In this document: positions 14,220-28,842 of the stretch, piece after piece | How positions within the stretch are numbered: position 1 is the first letter of the stretch | Layout: each line of letters opens with the position of its first letter | NCBI GenBank assembly: GCA_029008095.1 | Contig: JAQXJB010000027.1 | Coordinates: 1 to 51,601, forward strand | Length of the DNA stretch: 51,601 bases | Origin: Clostridiales bacterium | Lineage (GTDB): Bacteria; Bacillota; Clostridia; Oscillospirales; Oscillospiraceae | Direction: 5' to 3' | Position numbers and translations under genes: made by a program | The notes under the pieces: generated by a model | Told to the model about the DNA's origin: nothing | The model's database searches: none | Seen by the model: the letters and a program-made list of their open reading frames with translations, nothing else

Positions 14220-16316
14220 ATGGGAAGCGTATCTGAATATTTCGGCAGTCTGGTCTTTGATGACAGAGTCATGAAAGCCAATCTCTCGGCGAAGGTGTAT
14301 CAGTCTTTGAAGAAAACCATCGACGAGGGCGCACAGCTTGATATAGGCGTAGCCAACGCGGTGGCAAGCGCAATGAAGGATTGGGCCGTTGCCAACGGCG
14401 CTACCCATTACACCCATTGGTTCCAGCCGCTGACCGGTATAACAGCGGAAAAGCACGACAGCTTTATTTCTCCCTCCCCCGACGGCGGCGTGATCATGGA
14501 GTTCTCCGGCAAGGAGCTTATCAAGGGAGAGCCGGACGCCTCCTCCTTCCCCTCCGGCGGACTGAGAGCCACCTTTGAGGCGAGAGGCTATACCGCCTGG
14601 GATCCCACCTCCTACGCGTTCATCAAGGGCAAGACCCTTTGCATCCCCACAGCCTTCTGTTCTTACGGCGGCGAGGCGCTGGATAAAAAGACGCCGCTGC
14701 TCCGTTCCATGGAGGCGCTAAACAAGCAGGCGCTCAGAATTCTGAAGCTTTTCGGCAACGACACGGTAAAGTGCGTACGCACCTCCGTAGGCCCGGAGCA
14801 GGAATACTTCCTCGTTGACAAGGAAATGTATGACCAGCGCCCCGACCTTCGCTTCACCGGACGCACCCTCTTCGGCGCGAAGCCGCCAAAGGGTCAGGAA
14901 ATGGATGACCACTACTTCGGCGTTATCAAGCCCAGAGTGGCCGCTTACATGGAGGAGCTCAACGACGAGCTCTGGAAGCTGGGCATACTCGCCAAGACCG
15001 AGCACAACGAGGTCGCTCCCGCTCAGCATGAGCTGGCTCCCATCTACGCCACCACAAATATCGCCACCGACCACAACCAGCTCACTATGGAAATCATGCA
15101 GAAGGTCGCCGCAAAGCACGGTCTGGTCTGTCTGCTGCATGAAAAGCCCTTTGCCGGCGTAAACGGCAGCGGCAAGCACAATAACTGGTCCATTGCCACA
15201 GATTCCGGTGTAAATCTTCTTTCCCCGGGCGAAACCCCTTACGAAAACGCTCAATTTCTTCTTTTTCTCTGCGCTGTCATCAAGGCCGTTGACGATTATC
15301 AGGATCTTCTGCGTATCTCCGTCGCCACTGCCGGCAACGATCACCGCCTTGGCGCCAACGAAGCGCCTCCCGCCGTTGTCTCCATGTTCCTTGGCGACGA
15401 GCTGAACGCCGTTCTTGAGGCCATTGAGAACGACACGCCTTATCTCGGCACCGAAAAAACGCAGATGAAGCTGGGCGTAGACGTTCTACCCAAGTTCAAC
15501 CGCGACACCACCGACCGCAACCGCACCTCTCCCTTCGCGTTCACCGGCAACAAGTTTGAGTTCCGTATGCTCGGCTCCTCCAACAGTATTGCCTGCGCCA
15601 ACATCATGCTCAACAGCGCGGTCGCCGAAAGCCTGAAGATATACGCCGACAGGCTGGAGGCCGCCGATGATTTCGAGACCGCGCTCCATGAGATGATAAA
15701 GAAGACCATCAAGGATCACCGACGCATCATCTTCAACGGCAACGGCTACGACGACGCCTGGATAAAGGAAGCCACAGAAAAGAGAGGTCTCTGCAACTAC
15801 CGCACCACTCCTGACTGCATGCCTCATCTGCTTGACAAGAAGAACGTGGATATGCTCACCTCCCACGGCGTATTCTCCGAGGCTGAGCTGAAGTCCAGAT
15901 GCGACATAATGCTTGAAAACTATTGCAAGACCGTCGTGATAGAGGCCAACACCATGGTCGACATGGCAAAGACCCAGATAATCCCCGCCGTGGAGAGCTA
16001 TGTGGCCGAGCTTGCCGGAACCGCCGCCGCCAAGAAGGCGCTCGACCCCGGCATAGCCTGCGACTATGAAACCTCCCTTGTAAAGAGACTTTCCGCTTTG
16101 ACCGACAGCATGATGATGAAGGCGGAAGCTCTGGATGACGCTCTCATGGAACTTCACAAGGCCGATGACGTTATCACTGAATCCTACATCATCCGTGATA
16201 CGATACTCACCAAGATGGGAGAACTCCGCCTGGCCTGCGATGAGGCCGAGACTCTTACCGCAAAGAAGTATTGGCCCTTCCCCACCTACGGCGATCTGCT
16301 GTTCGGTGTGAGATAA
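14220..16316 (+). CDS. glnN: Glutamine synthetase, type III
   Basis: 698 residues, the usual length of GSIII, a family common in Clostridia and Bacteroides and distinct from the GSI encoded at 7357-8568. Motifs include [48 protein letters not shown] (metal-binding Glu), [25 protein letters not shown] and [13 protein letters not shown]. The ATG at 14220 is set by AAAGGAGGA; a longer in-frame start would begin inside the leader and run through terminator 2. It opens a 19-kb gene string. Expression should depend on antitermination by the ANTAR protein at two tandem sites. Confidence 0.95.
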   Translation: MGSVSEYFGSLVFDDRVMKANLSAKVYQSLKKTIDEGAQLDIGVANAVASAMKDWAVANGATHYTHWFQPLTGITAEKHDSFISPSPDGGVIMEFSGKELIKGEPDASSFPSGGLRATFEARGYTAWDPTSYAFIKGKTLCIPTAFCSYGGEALDKKTPLLRSMEALNKQALRILKLFGNDTVKCVRTSVGPEQEYFLVDKEMYDQRPDLRFTGRTLFGAKPPKGQEMDDHYFGVIKPRVAAYMEELNDELWKLGILAKTEHNEVAPAQHELAPIYATTNIATDHNQLTMEIMQKVAAKHGLVCLLHEKPFAGVNGSGKHNNWSIATDSGVNLLSPGETPYENAQFLLFLCAVIKAVDDYQDLLRISVATAGNDHRLGANEAPPAVVSMFLGDELNAVLEAIENDTPYLGTEKTQMKLGVDVLPKFNRDTTDRNRTSPFAFTGNKFEFRMLGSSNSIACANIMLNSAVAESLKIYADRLEAADDFETALHEMIKKTIKDHRRIIFNGNGYDDAWIKEATEKRGLCNYRTTPDCMPHLLDKKNVDMLTSHGVFSEAELKSRCDIMLENYCKTVVIEANTMVDMAKTQIIPAVESYVAELAGTAAAKKALDPGIACDYETSLVKRLSALTDSMMMKAEALDDALMELHKADDVITESYIIRDTILTKMGELRLACDEAETLTAKKYWPFPTYGDLLFGVR

Positions 16317-16351
16317 AAAATGAATGATAGAAGGAAGAAAGAAGGATCATT

Positions 16352-18067
16352 ATGACACTCAGTTCTGTAAACACCATATGGGTGCTTTTGGGCGCCGCCC
16401 TCGTATTCTTTATGCAGGCCGGTTTTTCCATGTGTGAAGCCGGATTTACAAGAGCCAAGAACACCGGCAATATCCTGATGAAGAACCTGATGGACTTCTG
16501 CATCGGTACTCCCTGCTTCTGGCTGGTAGGCTTCGGTATCATGTTCGGAGCGGGAACCAAGCTTTTCGGCTGGATCGACCCCATGATAATGAAGGATTAC
16601 AGCCATATTCTTCCCGCCGGAGTCCCGCTCTGGGCCTTCGCGATCTTCCAGACCGTATTCTGCGCCACCTCCGCCACTATCGTTTCCGGTTCCATGGCGG
16701 AGCGCACAAAGTTCAGTTCCTACTGCATTTACAGCGCGGCAATTTCCCTCTTCATCTATCCCGTTTCCGGACATTGGATCTGGGGCGGCGGCTGGCTCAG
16801 CGAGCTTGGCTTCCATGATTTCGCCGGCTCTACCGCGGTACATATGGTCGGCGGCGTATGCGCCCTTATCGGTGCCAAGATGCTCGGCCCCCGTATCGGC
16901 AAGTATGACAAGTCCGGCAAGCCCCGCGCCATCCTTGGTCATAACCTCACCGTTGCCGCTCTCGGCGTATTCATCCTCTGGTTCTGCTGGTTCGGCTTCA
17001 ACGGTGCCTCCACCGTCAGCATGGACAGCGACGAAAGCATCACCAGCGCCGGTCTCATCTTCTTCAACACCAACCTCTGCGCGGCTGTTGCCTGCTGCGC
17101 GACCCTCATCTTCACCTGGATCCGCTACAAGAAGCCCGATGTTTCCATGACCTACAACGCGGCTCTTGCCGGTCTGGTAGGCATCACCGCAGGCTGCGAC
17201 GCTGTCTCTCCTCTCGGTGCCGCCATTATGGGTCTGGTTTTCGGTATAGTCATTGTCCTGTGCATTGAGTTTTTCGATAAGGTCGTCAAGATCGACGATC
17301 CCGTCGGCGCCATCTCCGTCCACGGTGTCTGCGGTGCGCTGGGTACTATACTCACCGGCTTCTTCGCCACCGGCGTTTCCACCGAAAAGGGCGTTTTCTA
17401 CGGCGGCGGCTTCCACTTCCTCGGCGTTCAGGCTCTGGGCGTGGTCAGCGTTATAGCTTACGTTGCCGTTATCATAACCATAGTATTCGTTATCATCAAG
17501 AAGACCATCGGCCTGCGTGTAGACGCCGCCGAAGAGATTGCCGGTCTGGACGTTTCCGAGCACGGTCTGCTGACCGCTTACGCCGGCTTCGCAACGCTGC
17601 CGGACACCGTTCCTGTTGATGACGAACAGCCCATTGCCGTTACCGGCGATATACCCGCCGCCGAGGCCATCCCCGTAAAGAAGGTTCCCACCTTTGATGA
17701 CGGAACCTCTCCCAAGTTCACCAAGGTCGAGATAATCTGCAAGGAGGCTCGCCTTGAGGCTCTTAAGACGGCTATGATGGGCATCGGAATAACCGGCATG
17801 ACAGTTTCCCACGTTCTCGGCTGCGGCGTACAGAAGGGTAAGCCAGAATACTACCGCGGCGTTCAGGTTGAGGCAACTCTCCTGCCTAAGGTACAGGTAG
17901 ACATTGTGGTAAGCAAGGTACCCGTGAGAAGCGTCATTGAGGTGGCCAAGAAGGTTCTATATACCGGCCACATCGGCGATGGCAAGATATTTGTTTACGA
18001 TGTTGAGAACGTAGTAAAGGTACGAACCGGCGAAGAAGGCTATGACGCTCTTCAGGATGTAGAATAA
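16352..18067 (+). CDS. Ammonium transporter fused to a PII (GlnK) domain
   Basis: 571 residues. Residues 1 to about 405 are an Amt channel of eleven helices with the twin pore histidines His164 (GSTAVHMVGG) and His324 (SVHGVCGALGT). After a linker of about 45 residues a complete PII domain follows (455-571), with GITGMTVSHVLGCGVQKG, the LPKV turn and the ATP-binding TGHIGDGKIFV (about 538-548). In enteric GlnK Tyr51 in the T-loop is uridylylated; here the T-loop reads YYRGVQVEATL with Val at that place. Modification of that kind is therefore absent, and control would be by ATP, ADP and 2-oxoglutarate only. The PII domain probably gates its own channel in the membrane. It lies 35 bp behind glnN. 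Confidence 0.93.
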   Translation: MTLSSVNTIWVLLGAALVFFMQAGFSMCEAGFTRAKNTGNILMKNLMDFCIGTPCFWLVGFGIMFGAGTKLFGWIDPMIMKDYSHILPAGVPLWAFAIFQTVFCATSATIVSGSMAERTKFSSYCIYSAAISLFIYPVSGHWIWGGGWLSELGFHDFAGSTAVHMVGGVCALIGAKMLGPRIGKYDKSGKPRAILGHNLTVAALGVFILWFCWFGFNGASTVSMDSDESITSAGLIFFNTNLCAAVACCATLIFTWIRYKKPDVSMTYNAALAGLVGITAGCDAVSPLGAAIMGLVFGIVIVLCIEFFDKVVKIDDPVGAISVHGVCGALGTILTGFFATGVSTEKGVFYGGGFHFLGVQALGVVSVIAYVAVIITIVFVIIKKTIGLRVDAAEEIAGLDVSEHGLLTAYAGFATLPDTVPVDDEQPIAVTGDIPAAEAIPVKKVPTFDDGTSPKFTKVEIICKEARLEALKTAMMGIGITGMTVSHVLGCGVQKGKPEYYRGVQVEATLLPKVQVDIVVSKVPVRSVIEVAKKVLYTGHIGDGKIFVYDVENVVKVRTGEEGYDALQDVE

Positions 18068-18081
18068 AGAAAGTCGCGTTT

Positions 18082-18107
18082 GCCGACGGGATGTATATCC
18101 CGCCGGC
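18082..18107 (+). other. Hairpin between amt-PII and asnB
   Basis: GCCG-a-CGGGAT pairs with ATCCCG-c-CGGC around GTAT, with CGCG flanks. No T-run follows, so it is not a good terminator. It may stabilise or mark processing of the upstream mRNA segment. Confidence 0.5.
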
Positions 18108-18134
18108 ATAGCGCGGTTATTTGGGAGGCATAAT

Positions 18135-19715
18135 ATGTGTTCGATAATAGGCTATTGTGGGCAATGTACAGATAAGGAACAGTTTATTCAGGGGTTTGAC
18201 CGCACCAAGTCACGCGGCCCCGATGATACAAGAATAATTGATACAGGAAAGGGCTTGCTGGGCTTTCACCGGCTTGCTATAATGGGGCTGACGCCTTCCG
18301 GCATGCAGCCCTTTGAGCTTGACGGCAGCTATGTTGTCTGCAACGGCGAGATATACGGCTTTGAAAAGCTGAGAGACGAGCTGTCGGCAAAGTACACCTT
18401 CTCCAGCGATTCCGACTGCGAGATCCTTTTGCCGCTGTATAAAGAGCATGGAACCGATATGTTCGCGATGCTGGACGCGGAATTCGCGTGCATCATCTTT
18501 GACGGCAAAACCGGAGAGTATATAGCTGCCAGAGACCCCATCGGCATACGTCCGCTCTATTACGGCTATGACGCGGCCGGCACGATCATATTCGCCAGCG
18601 AGGCGAAGAATCTGGTGGGGCTGTGCGAAAGAATCATGCCGTTCCCTCCCGGGCATTACTATAAGAACGGCGAATTCATCTGCTACCGCGATATAGCCAG
18701 GGTGGACGCCGTATGCCGCGATGATATTGATACCGTCTGCCGCAATATTCATGACAAGCTTGTGGCCGGCGTTGAAAAGCGGCTTGTGGCTGACGCGAAG
18801 GTCGGATTTCTGCTTTCCGGCGGTCTGGATTCCTCCCTTGTATGCGCCATCGCCGCGCGGAAGAGCAAGGAGCCGATAAAGACCTTCGCAATCGGCATGA
18901 GCGAGGACGCCATTGACCTGAAATACGCTAAAAAGGTCGCCGAGCACATCGGCAGCGACCACAAGGAGATCATCATCACCAAGGATGACGTTCTTTCGGC
19001 GCTGGAAACAGTCATACATCTGCTGGGTACCTTCGACATCACCACAATCCGGGCCAGCATGGGAATGTATCTCATCTGCAAGGCCATCCACGAGCAGACC
19101 GATACCCGCGTGCTTTTGACAGGCGAGATATCCGATGAGCTTTTCGGCTATAAATACACCGATTTCGCTCCCTCCGCGGAGGAATTTCAGAAGGAGGCGG
19201 TCAAGCGCATCAGAGAGCTTCATATGTACGACGTGCTCAGGGCAGACCGCTGCATCTCCGTAAACTCGCTGGAAGCCAGAGTTCCCTTCGGCGATTTGGA
19301 CTTTGTTCAGTATGTAATGAGCATCGACCCCGAAATGAAGCTGAACAAATACGGCAAGGGAAAATATCTGCTGCGCCGCGCCTTTGAACAGGGCGGCTAC
19401 CTGCCGGATGAAATACTCTGGCGTGAAAAAGCGGCATTTTCCGACGCGGTTGGTCACTCAATGGTGGACTATCTGAAGGAATACGCGGATGACTTCTATA
19501 CCGCTCATGAATTTGAGCAGCTCCGCGAAAAGTATACACATGCAAAACCCTTTACAAAGGAATCCCTGCTCTACCGTGAGATATTTGAAAAATATTATCC
19601 CGGTCAGGGCGAGATGATAGTGGATTTCTGGATGCCCAACAAATCCTGGGAGGGCTGCGATGTGGACGATCCCAGCGCAAGAGTTCTAAAAAATTACGGT
19701 GATAGTGGAAAATAA
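18135..19715 (+). CDS. asnB: Asparagine synthetase, glutamine-hydrolysing
   Basis: 526 residues. Met is followed by the class II amidotransferase nucleophile Cys2 (MCSIIGYCG), then glutaminase motifs SRGPDDT, GFHRLAI and [10 protein letters not shown]. The synthetase half has the PP-loop LLSGGLDSS (about residue 234) and [13 protein letters not shown]. It makes asparagine from aspartate, ATP and glutamine in the cytosol. GGGAGG precedes the ATG. It lies between the ammonium channel and purC, in line with a transcript that gathers glutamine consumers. Confidence 0.93.
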   Translation: MCSIIGYCGQCTDKEQFIQGFDRTKSRGPDDTRIIDTGKGLLGFHRLAIMGLTPSGMQPFELDGSYVVCNGEIYGFEKLRDELSAKYTFSSDSDCEILLPLYKEHGTDMFAMLDAEFACIIFDGKTGEYIAARDPIGIRPLYYGYDAAGTIIFASEAKNLVGLCERIMPFPPGHYYKNGEFICYRDIARVDAVCRDDIDTVCRNIHDKLVAGVEKRLVADAKVGFLLSGGLDSSLVCAIAARKSKEPIKTFAIGMSEDAIDLKYAKKVAEHIGSDHKEIIITKDDVLSALETVIHLLGTFDITTIRASMGMYLICKAIHEQTDTRVLLTGEISDELFGYKYTDFAPSAEEFQKEAVKRIRELHMYDVLRADRCISVNSLEARVPFGDLDFVQYVMSIDPEMKLNKYGKGKYLLRRAFEQGGYLPDEILWREKAAFSDAVGHSMVDYLKEYADDFYTAHEFEQLREKYTHAKPFTKESLLYREIFEKYYPGQGEMIVDFWMPNKSWEGCDVDDPSARVLKNYGDSGK

Positions 19716-19732
19716 CGACTGGAGGGTGTATT

Positions 19733-20446
19733 ATGGAAAAAAGAGAGCAGCTTTATGAGGGCAAAGCCAAAAAGGTATTCGCAACAGACGACCCCGAGCT
19801 TCTGATAGTATCCTATAAGGATGACGCCACTGCCTTTAACGGACTGAAAAAAGGCACGATCTCCGGCAAGGGCGTTATCAATAACCGGATGAGTAACCTG
19901 CTGATGCAGATGCTTGAAAAGTCCGGCATCCCGACCCATTTTGTCGAGGAGCTGAGCGAGAGGGAAACTCTGGTAAAAAAGGTAAGCATCGTGCCGCTGG
20001 AGGTTATTATCCGCAATATTGCCGCCGGCTCTTTTTCTAAAAGATACGGCCGCGATGAAGGTGAGGTTTTCTCCGCGCCTACAATAGAATTTTCCTATAA
20101 GAACGACGAGCTGGGAGATCCGCTGCTGAACGAATATCACGCCATTGCCCTTGGTCTGGCCACGAAAGAGGAAATTGAGACTATCAAGCGTTACGCTTTT
20201 GAGACCAACAGGCTGCTGAAGGCATTCTGGGCTGAATGCGGAATTACGCTTGTTGACTTCAAGCTGGAATTCGGCAAAATCTCCGATGGCAGCATTGTTC
20301 TTGCTGACGAGATAAGCCCGGACACCTGCCGTCTTTGGGACAGCAAAACCGGCGAGAAGCTGGATAAGGACCGCTTCCGCCGTGACCTCGGCGGCACCGA
20401 GGAGGCATACGCCGAGGTAATGAAGAGGCTCACGGAGCATATTTAA
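19733..20446 (+). CDS. purC: SAICAR synthetase
   Basis: 237 residues, normal for bacterial Pur[19 protein letters not shown] at the N-terminus is the ATP-grasp-like start, and [17 protein letters not shown] and DFKLEFG are family signatures. It joins CAIR and aspartate to SAICAR in purine synthesis. It has a GGAGGG site and lies only 17 bp after asnB, with no leader that could hold a purine riboswitch. Confidence 0.95.
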   Translation: MEKREQLYEGKAKKVFATDDPELLIVSYKDDATAFNGLKKGTISGKGVINNRMSNLLMQMLEKSGIPTHFVEELSERETLVKKVSIVPLEVIIRNIAAGSFSKRYGRDEGEVFSAPTIEFSYKNDELGDPLLNEYHAIALGLATKEEIETIKRYAFETNRLLKAFWAECGITLVDFKLEFGKISDGSIVLADEISPDTCRLWDSKTGEKLDKDRFRRDLGGTEEAYAEVMKRLTEHI

Positions 20447-20459
20447 GGAGGTAAAACTC

Positions 20460-21737
20460 ATGGCAAACTGCGCAATAGTCGGCGTCAACTGGGGCGACGA
20501 GGGTAAGGGGCGCATGGTAGACCTTTTGACCGGGAATTACGACATAGTCGTCCGCTATCAGGGCGGCGGCAACGCCGGGCACACCGTAATAAACGAATAC
20601 GGCAAGTTCGCCCTGCATCTGCTGCCTTCCGGCATTTTCAGGAAGGGCGTTGTCAACATTCTGGGCAACGGCGTTGCTCTTGACCCGGAAAATCTCTGGA
20701 CGGAAATAGAGGACGTTACATCCAAGGGAGTTGCTATCAGCCCGCAGAACCTTAAAATAAGTGACCGCGCTTCTCTGCTCCTGCCATGGCACAGAGAGTT
20801 GGACGCTCTGGAGGAAGCGAGGCTGGCGGACAAGCAATACGGCTCCACCAAGCAGGGCATCGCGCCCTTTTACTCCGACAAGTATCAGAAAAAGACCGTT
20901 CTTGCGGGCGAGCTTTTTTATCCGGAGGAGCTGAGATCCCACCTTGCGGACATCCTGGAATGGAAGAATCTCACTCTTACCAGAGTATACGGCGCGGATC
21001 CCTTCACCATGGAAATGCTGGACGAGTGGCTCGCCAACTGTTGCGAAAAAATAAAGCCATTTATCTGCGACACCGGAGAGTTTATGAAGGCGGCGCAGAG
21101 GGAGGGCAAGAACATACTCTTTGAGGCCCAGCTCGGCTCCCTGCGCGACCTGGACTACGGCATCTATCCCTACACCACCTCCTCAAACACTATGGCGGCC
21201 TACGCTCCCATCGGCTCCGGCCTGCCCTCCGCAAAGATCAGGGACATTGTGGGCGTGGTGAAGGCGTATTCCACCTGTGTGGGCGAGGGGCCGTTTGTCT
21301 GCGAGATGTTCGGCGCCGAGGCCGAGGAGCTGCGCAAGGCGGGCGTTGAATACGGAGCCCCGACCGGCCGTCCCCGCCGCGTCGGCCCAATCGATATCGT
21401 TGCCACGCGCTACGGCGCTGAGGTTCAGGCGGCTACCGAGATAGCCCTGACCAAGCTGGATGTTCTGAGCTATATGGACAAAATACCTGTCTGCACCCAT
21501 TACCTGCTGAACGGTGAGAAAACCGACCGTTTCCCCTTCCCCACAGCGCTGAGCGCCGCCAAGCCGGTCATAGAATATTTCGACGGCTGGAAATGCGACA
21601 TTTCCGGCGTTCGCCGCTGGGAGGATCTGCCGGAGGCGGCGCGGAAATATGTAAGCTTCATTGAGGAAGCCATCGGCTGTCCCATAACCTACATCTCCGT
21701 AGGCCCGGAGCGCGACAGCATAATAATAAGGAAATAA
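20460..21737 (+). CDS. purA: Adenylosuccinate synthetase
   Basis: 425 residues. The GTP-binding GVNWGDEGKGRMVD loop with the catalytic Asp and the QGGGNAGHTV segment are clear at the N-terminus, and PTGRPRRVGPIDIVATRYG further on. It makes adenylosuccinate from IMP and aspartate. AAGGAGG stands before the ATG, 13 bp after purC. Confidence 0.96.
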   Translation: MANCAIVGVNWGDEGKGRMVDLLTGNYDIVVRYQGGGNAGHTVINEYGKFALHLLPSGIFRKGVVNILGNGVALDPENLWTEIEDVTSKGVAISPQNLKISDRASLLLPWHRELDALEEARLADKQYGSTKQGIAPFYSDKYQKKTVLAGELFYPEELRSHLADILEWKNLTLTRVYGADPFTMEMLDEWLANCCEKIKPFICDTGEFMKAAQREGKNILFEAQLGSLRDLDYGIYPYTTSSNTMAAYAPIGSGLPSAKIRDIVGVVKAYSTCVGEGPFVCEMFGAEAEELRKAGVEYGAPTGRPRRVGPIDIVATRYGAEVQAATEIALTKLDVLSYMDKIPVCTHYLLNGEKTDRFPFPTALSAAKPVIEYFDGWKCDISGVRRWEDLPEAARKYVSFIEEAIGCPITYISVGPERDSIIIRK

Positions 21738-21750
21738 GGAGACTCCAGAC

Positions 21751-23166
21751 ATGACAGACAGATATGAATCCCCCTTATCGTCCCGCTACGCCTCCCGGTA
21801 TATGCTGGAGCTTTTTTCTCAGGATACCCGCTATCGAACCTGGCGCAGACTCTGGGTGGCTCTGGCAAAGGCTGAAATGAGCCTTGGCCTCCCCATCACA
21901 GCCGGACAGGTGGCCGAGCTGGAGGCCCATATAGAGGACATTGACTATGACTGCGTAAGCCGCCGCGAAAAGGAGGTGCGCCATGACGTAATGGCGCATG
22001 TTTACGCATACGGTCAGGTAGCCCCATCAGCGGCCGGTATCATCCATCTTGGGGCCACAAGCTGCTATGTGACCGATAACGCCGACCTTATAATATACCG
22101 TGACGCTCTGCGCTATCTGCGTGCAGAGCTTTTGAAGGTTATTGCGAACCTTTCCGATTTTGCCGAAAAATACAAGGCTCTGCCCACTCTGGGCTACACC
22201 CATTATCAGCCCGCTCAGCTTGTGACCGTGGGCAAGCGCGCTTCCCTCTGGCTTCAGGACTTCGTTTCAGACCTCGGAGAGATAGACTTCGCCATTGAGA
22301 ACATCAGATTTCTCGGCTGCCGCGGCACTACCGGCACCGAGGCCAGCTTTATGGAGCTTTTTGAGGGCAACGCTTCAAAAATCGATGAAATGAACCGGAT
22401 GATAGCCGCCGACTTCGGCTTCAAGGAATGCTTTGACGTCTGCGGCCAGACCTATCCCCGCAAGGTGGACAGCCGTATTCTGAACGCACTCTCCTCCGTC
22501 GCTCAGAGCTGCTATCGGATGGCGAACGACATAAGGCTTTTGCAGCACGACCGGCAGATCGAAGAACCTTTCGAGAAAAACCAGATAGGCTCCTCCGCTA
22601 TGGCCTATAAGCGCAACCCCATGCGCAGCGAGCGCATCTGCTCCCTGTCCCGCTTCCTGATGGCTGACGCTATGAACGCTCCCATGACAGCCTCCGTCCA
22701 ATGGATGGAGCGCACCCTTGACGACTCCGCCAACCGCCGTATCTCCATGCCGGAGGGCTTTCTCTGCGCGGACGCCATACTGCGTCTGGCGCAGAATGTT
22801 ACCGACGGTCTCCGGGTAAACGAAAAGGTAATAGAAAAGGCAGTCAAGGAATATCTGCCCTTTATCGCCACGGAAAATCTGATGATGGAGGCCGTGAAGC
22901 GCGGCGGAGACCGCCAGCAGCTCCATGAACTCATCCGCCGGTGCTCAATGGAGGCCACCGCGAGGATGAAGGAGGGCGAAAGCTGCGACCTTCTCGCCCG
23001 TCTGGCGGCCGAGAAGGAATTCGGCCTTACGGAAGCCGAAATGAACGAACTGCTCGACCCGAGCCTTTATATAGGCCGCTGCCCGGAGCAGGTGGACGCA
23101 CTGCTGCTAAAGATAAAGCCCCTGCTTTCCGGCGTTTCCCGCGATTCGGCAGAAATAAATTTGTAA
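21751..23166 (+). CDS. purB: Adenylosuccinate lyase
   Basis: 471 residues of the fumarase/aspartase superfamily. The signature loop GSSAMAYKRNPMRSE carries the catalytic Ser near residue 290, and GYTHYQPAQLVTVGKR the conserved His. It acts twice in purine synthesis, on SAICAR and on adenylosuccinate, so purC, purA and purB together supply and use its substrates. It is 13 bp after purA with an AAGGAGA site. Confidence 0.96.
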   Translation: MTDRYESPLSSRYASRYMLELFSQDTRYRTWRRLWVALAKAEMSLGLPITAGQVAELEAHIEDIDYDCVSRREKEVRHDVMAHVYAYGQVAPSAAGIIHLGATSCYVTDNADLIIYRDALRYLRAELLKVIANLSDFAEKYKALPTLGYTHYQPAQLVTVGKRASLWLQDFVSDLGEIDFAIENIRFLGCRGTTGTEASFMELFEGNASKIDEMNRMIAADFGFKECFDVCGQTYPRKVDSRILNALSSVAQSCYRMANDIRLLQHDRQIEEPFEKNQIGSSAMAYKRNPMRSERICSLSRFLMADAMNAPMTASVQWMERTLDDSANRRISMPEGFLCADAILRLAQNVTDGLRVNEKVIEKAVKEYLPFIATENLMMEAVKRGGDRQQLHELIRRCSMEATARMKEGESCDLLARLAAEKEFGLTEAEMNELLDPSLYIGRCPEQVDALLLKIKPLLSGVSRDSAEINL

Positions 23167-23181
23167 TAAGAGGTGGACACG

Positions 23182-27741
<4,560 letters not shown>

Positions 27742-27753
27742 GGTATCGCCAGC

Positions 27754-28842
27754 ATGGTATATAACAGAAAGCTTATTTTGGAGGATGGGCAGGAGTATTA
27801 CGGATACGCCTTCGGAGCTGACAGCGAGCGGGTATGTGAGATAGTTTTCAATACCTCAATGGTGGGCTATCAGGAGATAATCTCCGACCCCTCCTACACC
27901 TATCAGGCGGTAGTAATGACCTATCCCCTTATCGGCAACTACGGCATGGCCGATGATGATTATGAAACCAAAACGCCCACCATCGGCGGACTGATCGTGC
28001 GCGAATACAACGACGAGCCCTCCAATTTCCGCAGTGCCGCCACTCTCGGCGAGGTCATGAAGCAATACGGCATACCCGGTATTTACGGCGTCGACACCAG
28101 AAAGCTGACACGTTCCATCCGTGACCACGGCTCACGCAGAGTCTTGATAACGGACACCGGCACCTCTCTTGAGGACGGCTTGAAGCGTATTGCCGAAACT
28201 CCCATCCCCCGCGACGCGGTTGCAAAGGTAAGCTGCCGGGAACGGTGGATCTCTCCCGCCGCCTCTGAAAAATTCCATGTCGCCGCTATCGACTGCGGCA
28301 TGAAGCTGAATATACTGCGCAGTCTGAACGTTCGCGGCTGCAGGGTCACCGTACTTCCCTGGAACACCACGGCGGAGCAGATAGAAGCGCTCCGTCCCGA
28401 CGGCATATTCATCTCCAACGGCCCCGGCGATCCCACCGATGTTCCGCAGACCATCGCCGCGATAAAGGCTTTACTGGGCAGATACCCGATTTTCGGCATC
28501 TGTCTGGGGCATCAGATAATCTCTCTGGCCTGCGGTGCCAAGACCTATAAGCTTAAATTCGGCCACCGCGGCGGCAACCACCCAGTCAGGAATCTGGAAA
28601 CGGGCAAAATCGAGATAACCTCCCAAAACCACTCCTATGCTGTGGACGCGGAGAGCCTGAAGGGCACATCGCTCACCCCCACCCATATCAACCTGCTGGA
28701 CGGCACCATTGAGGGCGTGAAATGCGCCGCCGATCGGGTATTCAGCGTGCAGTATCACCCCGAAAGCGCACCCGGTCCCCAGGACTCGGCCTATCTTTTC
28801 GACCAATTTATTGCCATGATGGAGGAAAACAGCCATGCCTAA
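27754..28842 (+). CDS. carA: Carbamoyl-phosphate synthase small subunit
   Basis: 362 residues. The N-terminal CPSase small-chain domain is followed by a class I amidotransferase with [15 protein letters not shown] (nucleophilic Cys) and [10 protein letters not shown]. It provides ammonia to CarB by glutamine hydrolysis. It overlaps carB by eight bases. Confidence 0.95.
   Translation: MVYNRKLILEDGQEYYGYAFGADSERVCEIVFNTSMVGYQEIISDPSYTYQAVVMTYPLIGNYGMADDDYETKTPTIGGLIVREYNDEPSNFRSAATLGEVMKQYGIPGIYGVDTRKLTRSIRDHGSRRVLITDTGTSLEDGLKRIAETPIPRDAVAKVSCRERWISPAASEKFHVAAIDCGMKLNILRSLNVRGCRVTVLPWNTTAEQIEALRPDGIFISNGPGDPTDVPQTIAAIKALLGRYPIFGICLGHQIISLACGAKTYKLKFGHRGGNHPVRNLETGKIEITSQNHSYAVDAESLKGTSLTPTHINLLDGTIEGVKCAADRVFSVQYHPESAPGPQDSAYLFDQFIAMMEENSHA

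Noticed and set aside
19716-19732. Purine riboswitch before purC
   Set aside because: Only 17 bp separate asnB and purC; there is no room for an aptamer.
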